Of a stretch of DNA of 64,000 nt, positions 50,040 to 58,776 are shown piece by piece (positions within the stretch are counted from its first letter, which is position 1; every line of letters starts with the position of its first letter). The DNA comes from an uncultured Collinsella sp. Lineage in GTDB: Bacteria; Actinomycetota; Coriobacteriia; Coriobacteriales; Coriobacteriaceae. The stretch covers positions 49,568 to 113,567 of the forward strand of contig CATYJU010000001.1 in NCBI GenBank assembly GCA_958407995.1, in the 5' to 3' direction. The notes below the pieces were generated by a model. That model saw only the letters and a list, made by a program, of their open reading frames with translations. It was not told the origin of the DNA and did no database searches. Made by a program: the position numbers and the translations under genes.

Positions 50040-51050
50040 ATGGATATCAAAACACGCAACATAGTAACGCCCGCCGCGGATGCACCAACGACGCCGCCCG
50101 TCTCCGTTCCCGCGCTCGTCGTGGGGCGCTTTGCCCCGTCGCCCTCGGGCCGCATGCACTTGGGCAACGTGTTCAGCTGCCTGTGCGCGTGGCTTTCGGC
50201 CCGCAGCCAGGGCGGCAACATCGTGCTGCGCATCGAGGACCTGGACGATCGCTGTAAGCGCCCGGAACTTGCCGCCCAGCTCATCGACGACCTGGCCTGG
50301 CTGGGACTGGAGTGGGACGAAGGTCCCTACTACCAGCACGATCGCCTCGACCTGTACGAGAGCGCCTTGCACCAGCTGCAAGACGCCGGCCTCACCTACC
50401 CCTGCTTTTGCACGCGCGCCGAGCTCCACGCCGCGAGCGCGCCGCATGCCAGCGACGGCACGCCCATCTACCGCGGCGCCTGCCGAGGCCTTTCTGCCGA
50501 GGAGGTTGCCCGCCGCAGCATCCTGCGCGCTCCGGCCACGCGCCTGCGCGTGCCCGCCGTCGACGACCTCGCAGACGATGTGGTCGAATTTGTGGACCGC
50601 ACGTATGGTGCCCAATGTGAGGCGCTCGCCACCGAATGCGGCGACTTTTTGGTGCGTCGCAGCGACGGCGTGTTTGCCTATCAACTGGCCGTGGTGGTCG
50701 ATGACGCCGCCATGGGTGTTACCGAGGTCGTGCGCGGATGCGATCTGCTGGGCTCCACGCCGCGCCAAATCTACCTGCAGCATTTGCTGGAACTTCCCAC
50801 GCCGCACTACGCGCACATTCCGCTGCTCATGTCGCCGGATGGCCGCCGCCTTTCCAAGCGCGACCGCGACCTGGACCTGGGCGAGCTCCGCACCCGCTTT
50901 GGCGCGCCCGAGGCACTACTGGGCTGGCTCGCCGGGCAAACAGGCATCGCGCCGGACGCCACACCGCGCTCTGCCGAGCAGCTGGTCGAGCACTTTAGCT
51001 GGGATGTTATCCGCACGCATCGGGAAAACATCACTGTAACGGTCGAGTAG
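50040..51050 (+). CDS. gluQ: Glutamyl-Q tRNA(Asp) synthetase
   Basis: 336 residues. GluQRS is a truncated glutamyl-tRNA synthetase that glutamylates queuosine of tRNA-Asp. The HIGH motif reads HLGN in RFAPSPSGRMHLGNV, and the KMSKS-like motif is LSKRDRD. The zinc pattern typical of GluQRS is present: YPCFCTRAEL and IYRGACR. It lacks the anticodon domain of GltX. The first 24 residues are an extra tail (TPAADAPTTPPV). No Shine-Dalgarno is seen; see the -10 box next to it. Confidence 0.9.
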   Translation: MDIKTRNIVTPAADAPTTPPVSVPALVVGRFAPSPSGRMHLGNVFSCLCAWLSARSQGGNIVLRIEDLDDRCKRPELAAQLIDDLAWLGLEWDEGPYYQHDRLDLYESALHQLQDAGLTYPCFCTRAELHAASAPHASDGTPIYRGACRGLSAEEVARRSILRAPATRLRVPAVDDLADDVVEFVDRTYGAQCEALATECGDFLVRRSDGVFAYQLAVVVDDAAMGVTEVVRGCDLLGSTPRQIYLQHLLELPTPHYAHIPLLMSPDGRRLSKRDRDLDLGELRTRFGAPEALLGWLAGQTGIAPDATPRSAEQLVEHFSWDVIRTHRENITVTVE

Positions 51051-51065
51051 CCAGCCACCCCGCCC

Positions 51066-51791
51066 CTACGCGACATCCCAGGGCTGGAGTTCGTCGCCCA
51101 GGCGGACAATACAGTCGTAGAGCACGGTGTGGCACTCGGCTGGGTTGGCGTCACGATGAAAATGCCCGTAGTACCAGCGCTTGTAGTCCAGGTGGTCCTC
51201 CAGCTCGTCGAAAAACGTGGTGAGTCGATCGACATCGGGATAATTCCAGCCAGGTGCCGGGTAAAGCGTGGGCGAAAGCATGCGCGTGGAGCAGGTATGG
51301 GTGATCGCATAGTCGACCTTCCAACCCACGCTGTCGAGCTTTGCCCGCGCCTCCTCAAAGTTGCGCTCGTCCGGCAGCTCCTGCGGCCACCAGCTGGAAT
51401 ACGGAATGCGGTATTCCTTATCCACGCTCGTGGCGCCGCCCATGGTAAAGATCGTTGAGCCGTCGAGCTCAAAAACCTCACCGCGCGTCAGGCGTCGGAT
51501 GGGCGAGGTGTCCGACAGACGCTGCGTCAGGCCGCCGTGCCACAGCTCCATGGGGCGCTCCGACCAGTGATCGAAACGCTCGTGGTTGCCGTCGACAAAC
51601 AGCACGGTATAGGGGCGCGACTCCAGCCAGGCGATGTCGGCACATTCCTCGGCAGAGAAATCCCACGGAAAGCCAAAGTCGCCCGCGATGATGAGATAGT
51701 CGTCACTTGTCAGACCATCCCCAAGATCCCAGTCGCGAAGCTTTTGCATGTCGACGCCGCCGTGAATATCGCCCGTCACATAGACCGTCAT
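51066..51791 (-). CDS. Calcineurin-like metallophosphoesterase
   Basis: 241 residues from the ATG at 51791. Metal motifs: VYVTGDIHGG (D-x-H), LIIAGDFGFPW (GD), VDGNHERFDHW (GNHE), the histidine of YAITHTCS, and YYGHFHRD (GHxH). It cleaves phosphate esters of unknown substrate. The frame extends 12 codons further, but no better start exists. It meets gluQRS tail to tail with 15 bp between. Confidence 0.88.
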   Translation of the reverse strand: MTVYVTGDIHGGVDMQKLRDWDLGDGLTSDDYLIIAGDFGFPWDFSAEECADIAWLESRPYTVLFVDGNHERFDHWSERPMELWHGGLTQRLSDTSPIRRLTRGEVFELDGSTIFTMGGATSVDKEYRIPYSSWWPQELPDERNFEEARAKLDSVGWKVDYAITHTCSTRMLSPTLYPAPGWNYPDVDRLTTFFDELEDHLDYKRWYYGHFHRDANPAECHTVLYDCIVRLGDELQPWDVA

Positions 51792-51876
51792 CGGATCACC
51801 ACTTCCCTGTAAGTCGCTAGCCCACATTCTGCACGATCACTAAGTCAACCGTTCCAGCCCTTCCATCCTTTGGGAC

Positions 51877-52116
51877 CTACCCCTCGCTCTTCCATCCAAA
51901 CGGGTCAAACACCCAAAAGATCAGATCGAGCACGCCGCCGGTCATCGTGGCGCCGGCAAGAGCCATGCAAACATGCAGAAAGCTGGCACTTCGGAGCACG
52001 TCGAACGGCCCCAGAACAGCCAGCAGCGCGACCGCTGCGCCGGCTACGCACAGCGCGAGGCACGGCCCCGCGTCCTTTACGCACTTCTTTGCGAGATGCT
52101 TTGCGTTGTCACTCAT
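51877..52116 (-). CDS. Small membrane protein, function unknown
   Basis: 79 residues from the ATG at 52116 (AAGGAG 10 nt upstream); the 50 codons upstream in frame look non-coding. Two hydrophobic segments (CLALCVAGAAVALLAVLGPF and FLHVCMALAGATMTGGVLDL) leave the ends in the cytoplasm. It ends WVFDPFGWKSEG. No family recognised. Possibly co-transcribed with the phosphoesterase 85 bp downstream. Confidence 0.6.
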   Translation of the reverse strand: MSDNAKHLAKKCVKDAGPCLALCVAGAAVALLAVLGPFDVLRSASFLHVCMALAGATMTGGVLDLIFWVFDPFGWKSEG

Positions 52117-52474
52117 CGGTATCGAACTCCTTAGAGAGTCGTTGTTCAGACGCATGCCGCCGCGGCAGAGCGGGGCGGCAGGGTAAGTGTCACATGCTGT
52201 GCGGACATCAATGGAGAAACCGCCTGCTCGACCAACCTTTGACGCCGTTTTGCACCGGCACCACATCCCCCGCTATCGAGGTCTAATACTTTTCCCACCG
52301 CTACCCAAAAACTCATCCAACATTAATCTTGGCTCAAGAATCGCTTAATCTATAACCTGCACTATAGAGTTCGACCAAGGGCGGGGCGGCGCCGCGCAAC
52401 GCAGGCCGCCGAACGCAACGCTCGCGCCCGGGCAGATCGCCCGGCGTCGCGCCCATCGAACGAAAGGACAGGTC
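52117..52474. other. Intergenic region with plus-strand promoter
   Basis: This 358-bp gap contains the promoter at 52329-52356 and a GC-rich leader with a CGCGCCCGGGC...GCCCGGCGTCGCG hairpin near 52420. No gene is supported. Confidence 0.5.
52329..52356 (+). promoter_or_regulatory. Promoter of the 52475 operon
   Basis: TTGGCT (52329-52334) and TATAAC (52351-52356) are 16 bp apart. It would give a leader of about 110 nt before the DUF4342 gene and two-component genes. Confidence 0.45.
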
Positions 52475-53017
52475 ATGGACGACCTCGAAAAAGTTGAAAC
52501 CATCCGCACCAAGTGCAACGTGAGCTACACCGATGCCAAGGCAGCGCTCGACGCCGCCGGCGGCAACGTCCTTGATGCCATCATTTGGCTCGAGTCGCAG
52601 GGCAAGACCCAGACCACATCGGCGCATGCCGCCACCGAGTCCGCGCCGGTCGATGAGCCCTCTGCCGAGATGGTCGCCGCACAGGCCGCCTACGAGAAGT
52701 CGAGCGAAAAGACCGACTTCTCCAAGAAGATGGACAGCGTGTGGGAGTACCTCAAAAAGCTCTTCCGTCTGAGCCTGGACACCAAGTTTATCGCCACGCG
52801 CCGCGATGCGATCATCCTCAACATCCCCATCCTGATCCCCATCGTCGCGCTGTTTGCCTGGGGCGCCACGATATGGCTGATGCTGCTTGGCCTGTTCTTT
52901 GGTATGCGCTACCGCATCGATAGCGACGGCGACGTGCCCGGCAGCATCAACAACCTGATGGATCACGCCGCCGATGCCGCGGACGGCATCAAGCAAAATC
53001 TGAACGACGACAAGTAA
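52475..53017 (+). CDS. DUF4342 protein with UBA-like N-terminus
   Basis: 180 residues. Residues 1-42 (VETIRTKCNVSYTDAKAALDAAGGNVLDAI) are a UBA/TS-N-like helical domain like that of elongation factor Ts. Residues 85-155 match DUF4342 (FSKKMDSVWEYLKKLFRLSL, then ILNIPILIPIVALFAWGATI), with one or two membrane segments. Function unknown. It is 18 bp from the response regulator gene and likely in one operon with it. Confidence 0.8.
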   Translation: MDDLEKVETIRTKCNVSYTDAKAALDAAGGNVLDAIIWLESQGKTQTTSAHAATESAPVDEPSAEMVAAQAAYEKSSEKTDFSKKMDSVWEYLKKLFRLSLDTKFIATRRDAIILNIPILIPIVALFAWGATIWLMLLGLFFGMRYRIDSDGDVPGSINNLMDHAADAADGIKQNLNDDK

Positions 53018-53035
53018 TCGCAGACGGGGGCACGC

Positions 53036-53821
53036 ATGGCACGGATCCTGATCGTAGAGGACGAAGAGAAAATCGCCCGCTTTGTGACACTCGAGCTGGA
53101 GCACGAGGGCTACCAGGTGGAGCACGCCGCCGACGGCCGCACCGCCGTTGACCTGGCGCTGGAACGCGACTACGATCTGATTCTGCTCGATGTACTGTTG
53201 CCGCAGCTCAACGGCATGGAGGTGCTGCGGCGCGTCCGCAAGCACAAGGATGTGCCGGTGATCATGGTCACCGCGCGCGATGCCGTGATGGACAAGGTGG
53301 CCGGGCTCGACGCCGGTGCTGACGATTACCTGACCAAGCCATTTGCGATCGAGGAGCTGTTCGCACGGATCCGCGTGGCGCTGAAGCGCTCGGAGGCCGT
53401 GCGGACGGCTTCGGGCGTTGGCGGCGTTGGAGCCAGGGCGGGTATAGCGGGCGGCGCAGTCGGGAACGCCGCTGCGATACCCCCGACTGGCGACTCGGCC
53501 AAGACCTCTGCCGTGCCCTCCCCCGCCACGCTCGCCGTGGGCTCGGTCGCACTCGATCCCGACCGCCGCGAAGTCACGGTCGGCGGCTCGCCCATCGTGC
53601 TGACTGCCCGCGAGTTCGACGTTCTCGCCCTGCTTATGGCGCATGCCGAAACCGTGCTCACGCGCGAGCGCATCGCGCACGAGGCGCTGGGCTACGAATA
53701 CGTGGGCGACACCAACAACGTCGACGTACACATCGCGCACTTGCGCGCCAAAATCGAGGACGCCGGCGGCGCTCGCATCATCCAGACCGTGCGCGGGGTG
53801 GGCTATGTCTGCCGCGCGTAA
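53036..53821 (+). CDS. OmpR-family response regulator
   Basis: 261 residues. Receiver: ILIVEDEEKIARF, phosphorylated aspartate in YDLILLDVLLP (about 52), MVTARDAV, and ADDYLTKPFAIEELFARI. A 45-residue Gly/Ala/Pro linker (GVGGVGARAGIAGGAVGNAA) is much longer than usual. The winged helix has VALDPDRREV, LTAREFDVLALLMAHAE and IIQTVRGVGYVCRA. It overlaps the kinase gene by 17 nt. Confidence 0.92.
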   Translation: MARILIVEDEEKIARFVTLELEHEGYQVEHAADGRTAVDLALERDYDLILLDVLLPQLNGMEVLRRVRKHKDVPVIMVTARDAVMDKVAGLDAGADDYLTKPFAIEELFARIRVALKRSEAVRTASGVGGVGARAGIAGGAVGNAAAIPPTGDSAKTSAVPSPATLAVGSVALDPDRREVTVGGSPIVLTAREFDVLALLMAHAETVLTRERIAHEALGYEYVGDTNNVDVHIAHLRAKIEDAGGARIIQTVRGVGYVCRA

Positions 53822-55100
53822 CGCCGAGACCAAGCGCGTCACATCCATCGCCCGTGCCATCAACTGGAGCTATATGTGGCGCCGCCTGATGAGCTACGTC
53901 TGGCTCGATCTGCTGCTGGTAGTGATTGCAGCGGCGATTCTCGTCTATGGCTACAACCAGGCGTTGCCCGACGACGCGTTTACCGCAGGATGGATCCCCG
54001 GCGCCGCCGTTCGCGGCATGTCGCTGACGCCTGCACGTGGCTGGGACCTGGCAACACTCGCCTATACCGTCGAGCTTGCGCGCACCACCAAGACCTTCCC
54101 CCTCGCGCAGGACCTCGTCACGCTATGGCCTCTCTACCTTGTCGTTGTAGGTTGGCAGGTCATCAGCGTGCTCAACATGCTCGGCGGCGCCCGACGCGTA
54201 CGCCGCACCATGGCACCGCTCAACGACCTGGCCCTGCGCGTGGACGAGCTCGGCCGTATGCAGCTCTCCGGCGGCAAGATGGAAACGCTGGAGCAGGCCA
54301 TCGAGCGAGCAAGCGTCGATTCGCCGAGCGTCACCACTGGCGACGCCGATCTGGCGAGTATCGAGGTCGCGCTCAACCGCCTGCTGCGCCAGATGCAAGA
54401 GGCCAAGCTGCAGCAGATGCGCTTTGTCAACGATGCAAGCCACGAGCTGCGCACGCCCATCGCGGTGATTCAGGGCTACGTGAACATGCTCGACCGCTGG
54501 GGCAAAGACGACCCGGACGTGCTGGCGGAATCCATCGCGTCCCTCAAGGCCGAAAGCGAGCACATGCAGGAGCTCGTGGAGCAGCTGCTGTTTTTGGCGC
54601 GCGGCGATGCCGGCCGCACGGTCCTGCGGCATGCGAATACCAACCTGGCCGCACTGGTCGACGAGGTATGCGAGGAATCGCAGATGATCGATACCGAGCA
54701 CACATATCGGCTGGCTTTTGACGCTGCGCTTGTCAGCGACCCGCGCTGCGATGCGCCCGTTGACGTGGCGCTCGTGAAGCAGGCTCTGCGCGTGATCGTG
54801 CAAAACGCCGCCAAGTACTCGGATGCGGGAACGACCGTCACATTTGGCATAACGCCCAATGCGGGCATGGGCACGATCGACATAAGTGTTGAGGACGAAG
54901 GCATCGGCATGAACCAGGAATCCGCAGCTCACGCGTTCGAGCGGTTCTACCGTGCCGACAACGCGCGCGATGCCGGCGCGCAGGGTTCGGGCCTGGGGCT
55001 CGCTATCGCCAAGTGGATCGTCGACAGCCACGGCGGCGTCATCGGCGTGACCTCGGTCGAGGGCGTCGGCAGCCGCTTTACGATTCGCCTGCCGCGGTAG
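53805..55100 (+). CDS. Sensor histidine kinase
   Basis: 431 residues from the ATG at 53805, inside the 3' end of the regulator gene; GGGGTGGG lies just upstream. Two transmembrane helices (WLDLLLVVIAAAILVYGY and LYLVVVGWQVISVLNML) flank an outer loop of about 80 residues. A HAMP-like region, the HisKA motif VNDASHELRTPIAVIQGYVN and an intact ATPase domain (IVQNAAKYS, VEDEGIGM, GSGLGLAIAKWIV, GSRFTIRLPR) follow. The stimulus is unknown. Confidence 0.92.
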   Translation: MSAARNAETKRVTSIARAINWSYMWRRLMSYVWLDLLLVVIAAAILVYGYNQALPDDAFTAGWIPGAAVRGMSLTPARGWDLATLAYTVELARTTKTFPLAQDLVTLWPLYLVVVGWQVISVLNMLGGARRVRRTMAPLNDLALRVDELGRMQLSGGKMETLEQAIERASVDSPSVTTGDADLASIEVALNRLLRQMQEAKLQQMRFVNDASHELRTPIAVIQGYVNMLDRWGKDDPDVLAESIASLKAESEHMQELVEQLLFLARGDAGRTVLRHANTNLAALVDEVCEESQMIDTEHTYRLAFDAALVSDPRCDAPVDVALVKQALRVIVQNAAKYSDAGTTVTFGITPNAGMGTIDISVEDEGIGMNQESAAHAFERFYRADNARDAGAQGSGLGLAIAKWIVDSHGGVIGVTSVEGVGSRFTIRLPR

Positions 55101-55118
55101 GAAGCCCCTCGACATAAA

Positions 55119-55153
55119 TAAAGGGATAGGGCCACGCAGCCCTATCCCTTTTT
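55119..55153. terminator. Bidirectional Rho-independent terminator
   Basis: AAGGGATAGGGC pairs with GCCCTATCCCTT over 12 bp, with T after it on plus and an A-rich left side. It ends the kinase gene and the VOC gene. Confidence 0.92.
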
Positions 55154-55175
55154 GCCAGCTATGGCAGCTTGTGCG

Positions 55176-55550
55176 CTACTCGCGGCACAAATGCACGGCG
55201 AAGCCGGCGAACTCGCGCTTAAAGTACACGAGCTTGGTGCCGCCGTCGGGCAGCAGCACGCGCGACTCCTCGTTGACCTCGAGCCCGCGCTCGGCAAACC
55301 ACTTCTCGGCCGCATCGATGTCGTTGACGGCAAAGCCGATGTGGCCCTTGGCGCCACGACCGTTCTGCTTCATGACCTCGACCAGCGAATCGTTAAAGTA
55401 CGAAACCGGGGTCTCGATAACGGGCAGGCCCATCATCGTCGAGAACAGCTCCGCAATCTCCAAGGCGTCTGCCGGGTCGGCGGCGTTAATGCCCACATGG
55501 GCAACGCGCATACCAAAGAGCTCTACCGGATTGGCGTTCTGCTCACTCAT
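55176..55550 (-). CDS. VOC-superfamily (glyoxalase-like) protein
   Basis: 124 residues from the ATG at 55550. Glyoxalase/bleomycin-resistance fold: MRVAHVGINAADPADALEIA, then GHIGFAVNDIDAAEKWFAERG. Metal-ligand candidates are His18 of VAHVGI, and His and Glu in the second half. It starts 12 bp after the IIB gene and is probably translated from the same transcript. A sugar-related isomerase or lyase role is possible but not shown. Confidence 0.78.
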   Translation of the reverse strand: MSEQNANPVELFGMRVAHVGINAADPADALEIAELFSTMMGLPVIETPVSYFNDSLVEVMKQNGRGAKGHIGFAVNDIDAAEKWFAERGLEVNEESRVLLPDGGTKLVYFKREFAGFAVHLCRE

Positions 55551-55561
55551 GCAGTCAGCGC

Positions 55562-55849
55562 CTACTGAGCCATGACGTCGAGAACGGCCTTCTCGGCAGC
55601 GACGCGGTTCATGCCGGTCATAAAGGGCACGCCGCTCACGTACGGGCAGGTGAGGCCCTCGGGGGCAACGGTGGTGGCAATCAGCAGGTCGGCGCCCTCG
55701 TCGCAAACGTCCTTGGCCTCGGAGATGGCGCACTGCACGATCTCGTACTTGTCGGCGTAACCGTTGGCGTCGAGCAGGGTAGCGACCTTCTGGGCAACGA
55801 GCGTGGAAGTAGCAGCGCCAGCACCGCAAGCCAAAACGATCTTCTTCAT
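55562..55849 (-). CDS. Orphan PTS galactitol-type IIB component
   Basis: 95 residues. The phosphocysteine loop is in IVLACGAGAATSTLVAQKV (Cys8), typical of GatB-like IIB. GADLLIATTVAPEG matches the family. No IIA or IIC genes flank it, so it either serves a remote transporter or acts in regulation. AGGGAG lies 9 nt before the ATG. Confidence 0.85.
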   Translation of the reverse strand: MKKIVLACGAGAATSTLVAQKVATLLDANGYADKYEIVQCAISEAKDVCDEGADLLIATTVAPEGLTCPYVSGVPFMTGMNRVAAEKAVLDVMAQ

Positions 55850-55951
55850 AGGTAATGTCTCCCTTCGTGGTTTACTTTAGGTAAGTGTACCGCAGCGAGC
55901 GATGGCACTCAGCCTCGATGAGCTTTTATGCCAGTTTGCTTGCGCGCTGCG

Positions 55952-55957
55952 TATAAT
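55952..55957 (+). promoter_or_regulatory. -10 box of the 56013 gene
   Basis: A perfect TATAAT lies 55 bp before the ATG. The -35 position is weak. Confidence 0.4.
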
Positions 55958-56012
55958 ACATCTAGTACGTGTTGTCATACCGCTCGCTTTATGAGCGACT
56001 AAGGACTCCAAT

Positions 56013-56636
56013 ATGCCCGATTCCCGCATCCTCTGGACCGCCGTCGTCATCATCTGTATCGCCGTGTCGGTGTTCTTTAGCGTCAAAAAACGCACCACGT
56101 TTAAGCGCCTGCAGCAGCTTATGGCTGCCAAGCAGTGGGACGAGTTCGATCGCTTGCTCGATGGCAAACTCACCAGCATGCTGTACCCGCGCTATAACCG
56201 CGACTACCTGCGCCTGAACTCCTATCTGCTGCGCGAGGACCACAAGCGCGCCGACGAGATGTTCGATTTGCTGCTGGGACTCAATCTGCCCAAGATGCAG
56301 CGCGTCGACCTGGTGATTAAGGCCTTTAACTACTACGTTGGCCAAGAGGACCGCAAAAAATCCAAGGAGCTCCTGCACGAGATCAAGGGCTTTGAGGGCG
56401 GTCAGGCCGAGGCAGTCGCGCACGAATGCCAACTGATGTACGACACGATGATCTTGAAGCGCCACAACGACATTCCCGAGCTGGAGCGCATGCTCAAGGA
56501 GGCCGGTGACGACAAGGTCAAGAGCTGCCGCCTGGAATACCTGCTGGCCCTGCAGTACAAGAACAAGGGCGACGAAGCCAAGTTCCAGGAGTTCCTGGAG
56601 AAGTCGGGCCAACACTCGATGGCCGTCAACGCGTAA
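56013..56636 (+). CDS. Membrane-anchored helical-repeat protein, function unknown
   Basis: 207 residues; AAGGA is 7 nt before the ATG. One N-terminal transmembrane helix (ILWTAVVIICIAVSVFFSV) is followed by cytoplasmic TPR-like helices (FKRLQQLMAAKQWDEFDRLL, YLRLNSYLLREDHKRADEMF, LEYLLALQYKNKGDEAKFQE). It probably binds other proteins at the membrane. Just upstream of tRNA-Leu. Confidence 0.72.
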   Translation: MPDSRILWTAVVIICIAVSVFFSVKKRTTFKRLQQLMAAKQWDEFDRLLDGKLTSMLYPRYNRDYLRLNSYLLREDHKRADEMFDLLLGLNLPKMQRVDLVIKAFNYYVGQEDRKKSKELLHEIKGFEGGQAEAVAHECQLMYDTMILKRHNDIPELERMLKEAGDDKVKSCRLEYLLALQYKNKGDEAKFQEFLEKSGQHSMAVNA

Positions 56637-56667
56637 CGGACGGCTTGTGCTAGACTTCTAGTCTCAC

Positions 56668-56752
56668 GGGGGCGTGGCGGAATTGGCATACGCAGGAGAC
56701 TTAAAATCTCTCGCCGCAAGGATTGTGGGTTCGAGTCCCACCGCCCCTACCA
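56668..56752 (+). tRNA. tRNA-Leu (anticodon UAA)
   Basis: 85 nt with encoded CCA (56750-56752). Acceptor GGGGGCG pairs with CGCCCCT (G1-U72 wobble). The anticodon stem GGAGA/TCTCT encloses CTTAAAA, anticodon TAA. A long variable arm (CGCCGCAAGGATTG) fits a class II tRNA. TGGGTTCGAGTCCCA forms the T arm. Confidence 0.95.
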
Positions 56753-56762
56753 CGTATTGTTT

Positions 56763-56802
56763 ACGAGCCCGTGTTCCCCAGGGATGCGGGCTCGTTTCTT
56801 TT
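56763..56802 (+). terminator. Terminator after tRNA-Leu
   Basis: ACGAGCCCG pairs with CGGGCTCGT over 9 bp, followed by TTTCTTTT. Confidence 0.9.
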
Positions 56803-56821
56803 GGACGCCGATGGGGCTTTA

Positions 56822-56888
56822 AGTTGCGGTGGAATAGTTCCTGTTTTGGCCGTTTACCGGCCCATTTAGGAACCATTTCACCGCAACT
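56822..56888. repeat. GGGAC-group palindrome, family B (second copy)
   Basis: AGTTGCGGTGGAATAG on the left and its near complement ending CACCGCAACT on the right. The outer bases are those of the 18446 element, but the inside reads TTCCTG/AGGAAC rather than GGGACTG. It lies 14 bp past the Ppx/GppA stop. Confidence 0.8.
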
Positions 56889-56901
56889 CAGAGGGAGACG
56901 G

Positions 56902-57903
56902 TTAAAGGGCGCTCAGACTCGGGGTCCAGGCGATGGTGGGGGTTGCACCGTCAAGAGTCTCGTTGATGGTGGCGGCCATACCGGCGAGTAGGCTATTCTC
57001 GCTTACGGTGAGCGTCTTGTAGCCGCCGGCACGCATGAGTTCGCGAATCACCACGGCGCCAGCCAAGATCACGCCCGCGCGTTTGGGCTGCACACCCGGT
57101 AGCGCGGCGATGCCGTCCGCGTCCAACACAGACATGTGCTCGATAGCAGCCGAAATCTGTTCCATCGAAAGCTCGCGCAGGTGCACAAAGCTCGAATCAT
57201 ACGGCTCCAGCTCGTGAACCAGCGCCACGAGAGTGGTGACGGTGCCACCCACCGCGACCAGGCGCTCTGCACGCTCAAAATTGCTCGGCAGGCCCTCAAA
57301 ATAGGCGGCGAACTGCTCGCCCGCCCAGTTGGCAGCGGCAGCAAGCTCGCCGTCCGCAGGCGGCAGTGCCGAGAAAAACCGCTCCGTCACGCGGCGACAA
57401 CCGATGTCCAGCGAACGCGTACCCTCCAGCGCGAAGACCCCACGCTCCGGTGCGTACACACCCGTCGCGAGTTCCGTGGATCCGCCGCCCGAATCGGCAA
57501 CAATGATGCGCTCGCCGGCAAAGTCGTGCGCCACGCCAAAAAACGTCAGGCGCGCCTCGACCTCGCCCGGAATCACCTGCGGTTCGAGCCCCAGCTTACG
57601 CAGGCCGTCCAGCAGCAGGGCGGCATTGGATGCATCGCGCGCGGCGCTCGTGCATGTGGTGCAAATGCACGCGGCCCCAAAGGCACGCGCCTCGTCCACA
57701 AACATGCGGCATGCAGCGAGCACGCGCTCGACCGCCGCCTCGCAAAAGCGGCCCGTCGCGTCGACGCCCTCGCCCAGATCGGTAATCTCGGTATGCTTGG
57801 ACGATCCCACGATCGCCCCGCCCTCGACCTGCGCCAGCACCAGTCGCGACGACACCGTTCCCAGATCGATCGCCGCCACCTTAAATCGTTTGCAATCTGC
57901 CAT
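56902..57903 (-). CDS. Ppx/GppA-family phosphatase
   Basis: 333 residues. Exopolyphosphatase/pppGpp phosphatase family: the phosphate loop FKVAAIDLGTVSSRLVLAQV, TTCTSAARDASNAALLL, the second loop IIVADSGGGSTELATG, and VAVGGTVTTLVALVHELEPYD. Hydrolyses polyphosphate or pppGpp. No HD domain follows, which places it with the short GppA-like proteins. GGAGGGGAG lies 6 nt before the ATG. Confidence 0.9.
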   Translation of the reverse strand: MADCKRFKVAAIDLGTVSSRLVLAQVEGGAIVGSSKHTEITDLGEGVDATGRFCEAAVERVLAACRMFVDEARAFGAACICTTCTSAARDASNAALLLDGLRKLGLEPQVIPGEVEARLTFFGVAHDFAGERIIVADSGGGSTELATGVYAPERGVFALEGTRSLDIGCRRVTERFFSALPPADGELAAAANWAGEQFAAYFEGLPSNFERAERLVAVGGTVTTLVALVHELEPYDSSFVHLRELSMEQISAAIEHMSVLDADGIAALPGVQPKRAGVILAGAVVIRELMRAGGYKTLTVSENSLLAGMAATINETLDGATPTIAWTPSLSAL

Positions 57904-57923
57904 TGCGGGCTCCCCTCCGGGCG

Positions 57924-58685
57924 CTATTTGCCGTTGGACACGACCGTCTGGCCCTCGACACCGTTAAACCCAAACAGCATGTCGAGCGCCTGGATGTACC
58001 ACGGGGCGTCCTTACCGACTTCTTCGATTTCCTTGGCAACTTCGCTGGCCTTCTTGGCGTTCGACGACTTCTTGCTCGAAGACGAATCCGAATCGTCGTC
58101 CAGGCCCTGCACTTCAACCCTCTTCTCGCCGGGCATCACCAGGCCCAGATCCTCGGACGCCGCATCCTTAATGCCCTCCTCCGAGAGCAGTTTGTCGACG
58201 CTTTTTTGCAGCTCATCATTGTATTGCTGACGAATCTCGACCTGCTTGGCCAAGATATCGCTCGAACGCTTTGCCACGTACAGATCGCGCACGGGGAAAT
58301 ACAGGCTCACGAGCACCAGGGCAACGACAATGCCGATGAATAGCCCTCGCTGAGGACCGTGGGTAAAGTCGTAGATCGCCTTGACCACCGCGTTGTCGTT
58401 GGCGTAGTGCATAAAGTCCGAGCCCGAAAAACGGTTCGAAGGCCTGCTCGACCTATCGTGCGTTTGAGCCGATGAGCGCTGAGCATGCGACGAACGTGCC
58501 GGGCGCACTGGTCCATCTGTCGAAGTATTCACTTGAGCATTGGGGCGCGAGGTACTTGTCGGGCGCTGCATGGAGCGGTCGGCGCCGGCGTAGGCGGACC
58601 CACCGAGCTGCACCGTGCGCGCACGGCGAGGCGACGGCTCACGCGAACCGGCGGAATAGTACCTGTTGTCGTAAATCTGATCCAT
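57924..58685 (-). CDS. Septum formation initiator (DivIC/FtsB-like)
   Basis: 253 residues from the ATG at 58685 (AAGG 5 nt upstream). A disordered Ser/Arg-rich N-terminus of about 90 residues precedes one transmembrane helix (GLFIGIVVALVLVSLYFPV) and a coiled coil (KRSSDILAKQVEIRQQYNDE), as in DivIC. The end has a Ser/Lys/Asp-rich segment and the GLDDD acidic part. It helps build the division septum. 20 bp upstream of the Ppx/GppA start, likely one transcript. Confidence 0.8.
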   Translation of the reverse strand: MDQIYDNRYYSAGSREPSPRRARTVQLGGSAYAGADRSMQRPTSTSRPNAQVNTSTDGPVRPARSSHAQRSSAQTHDRSSRPSNRFSGSDFMHYANDNAVVKAIYDFTHGPQRGLFIGIVVALVLVSLYFPVRDLYVAKRSSDILAKQVEIRQQYNDELQKSVDKLLSEEGIKDAASEDLGLVMPGEKRVEVQGLDDDSDSSSSKKSSNAKKASEVAKEIEEVGKDAPWYIQALDMLFGFNGVEGQTVVSNGK

Positions 58686-58776
58686 GTGCGCCTTGTGCGG
58701 TTGAGGTTTGTTTGCGCTAAGTATTCTAGTTATAGCACGAGCGCCCGCACCGCCTTCGCCAGCCTTTGCTCGACAT

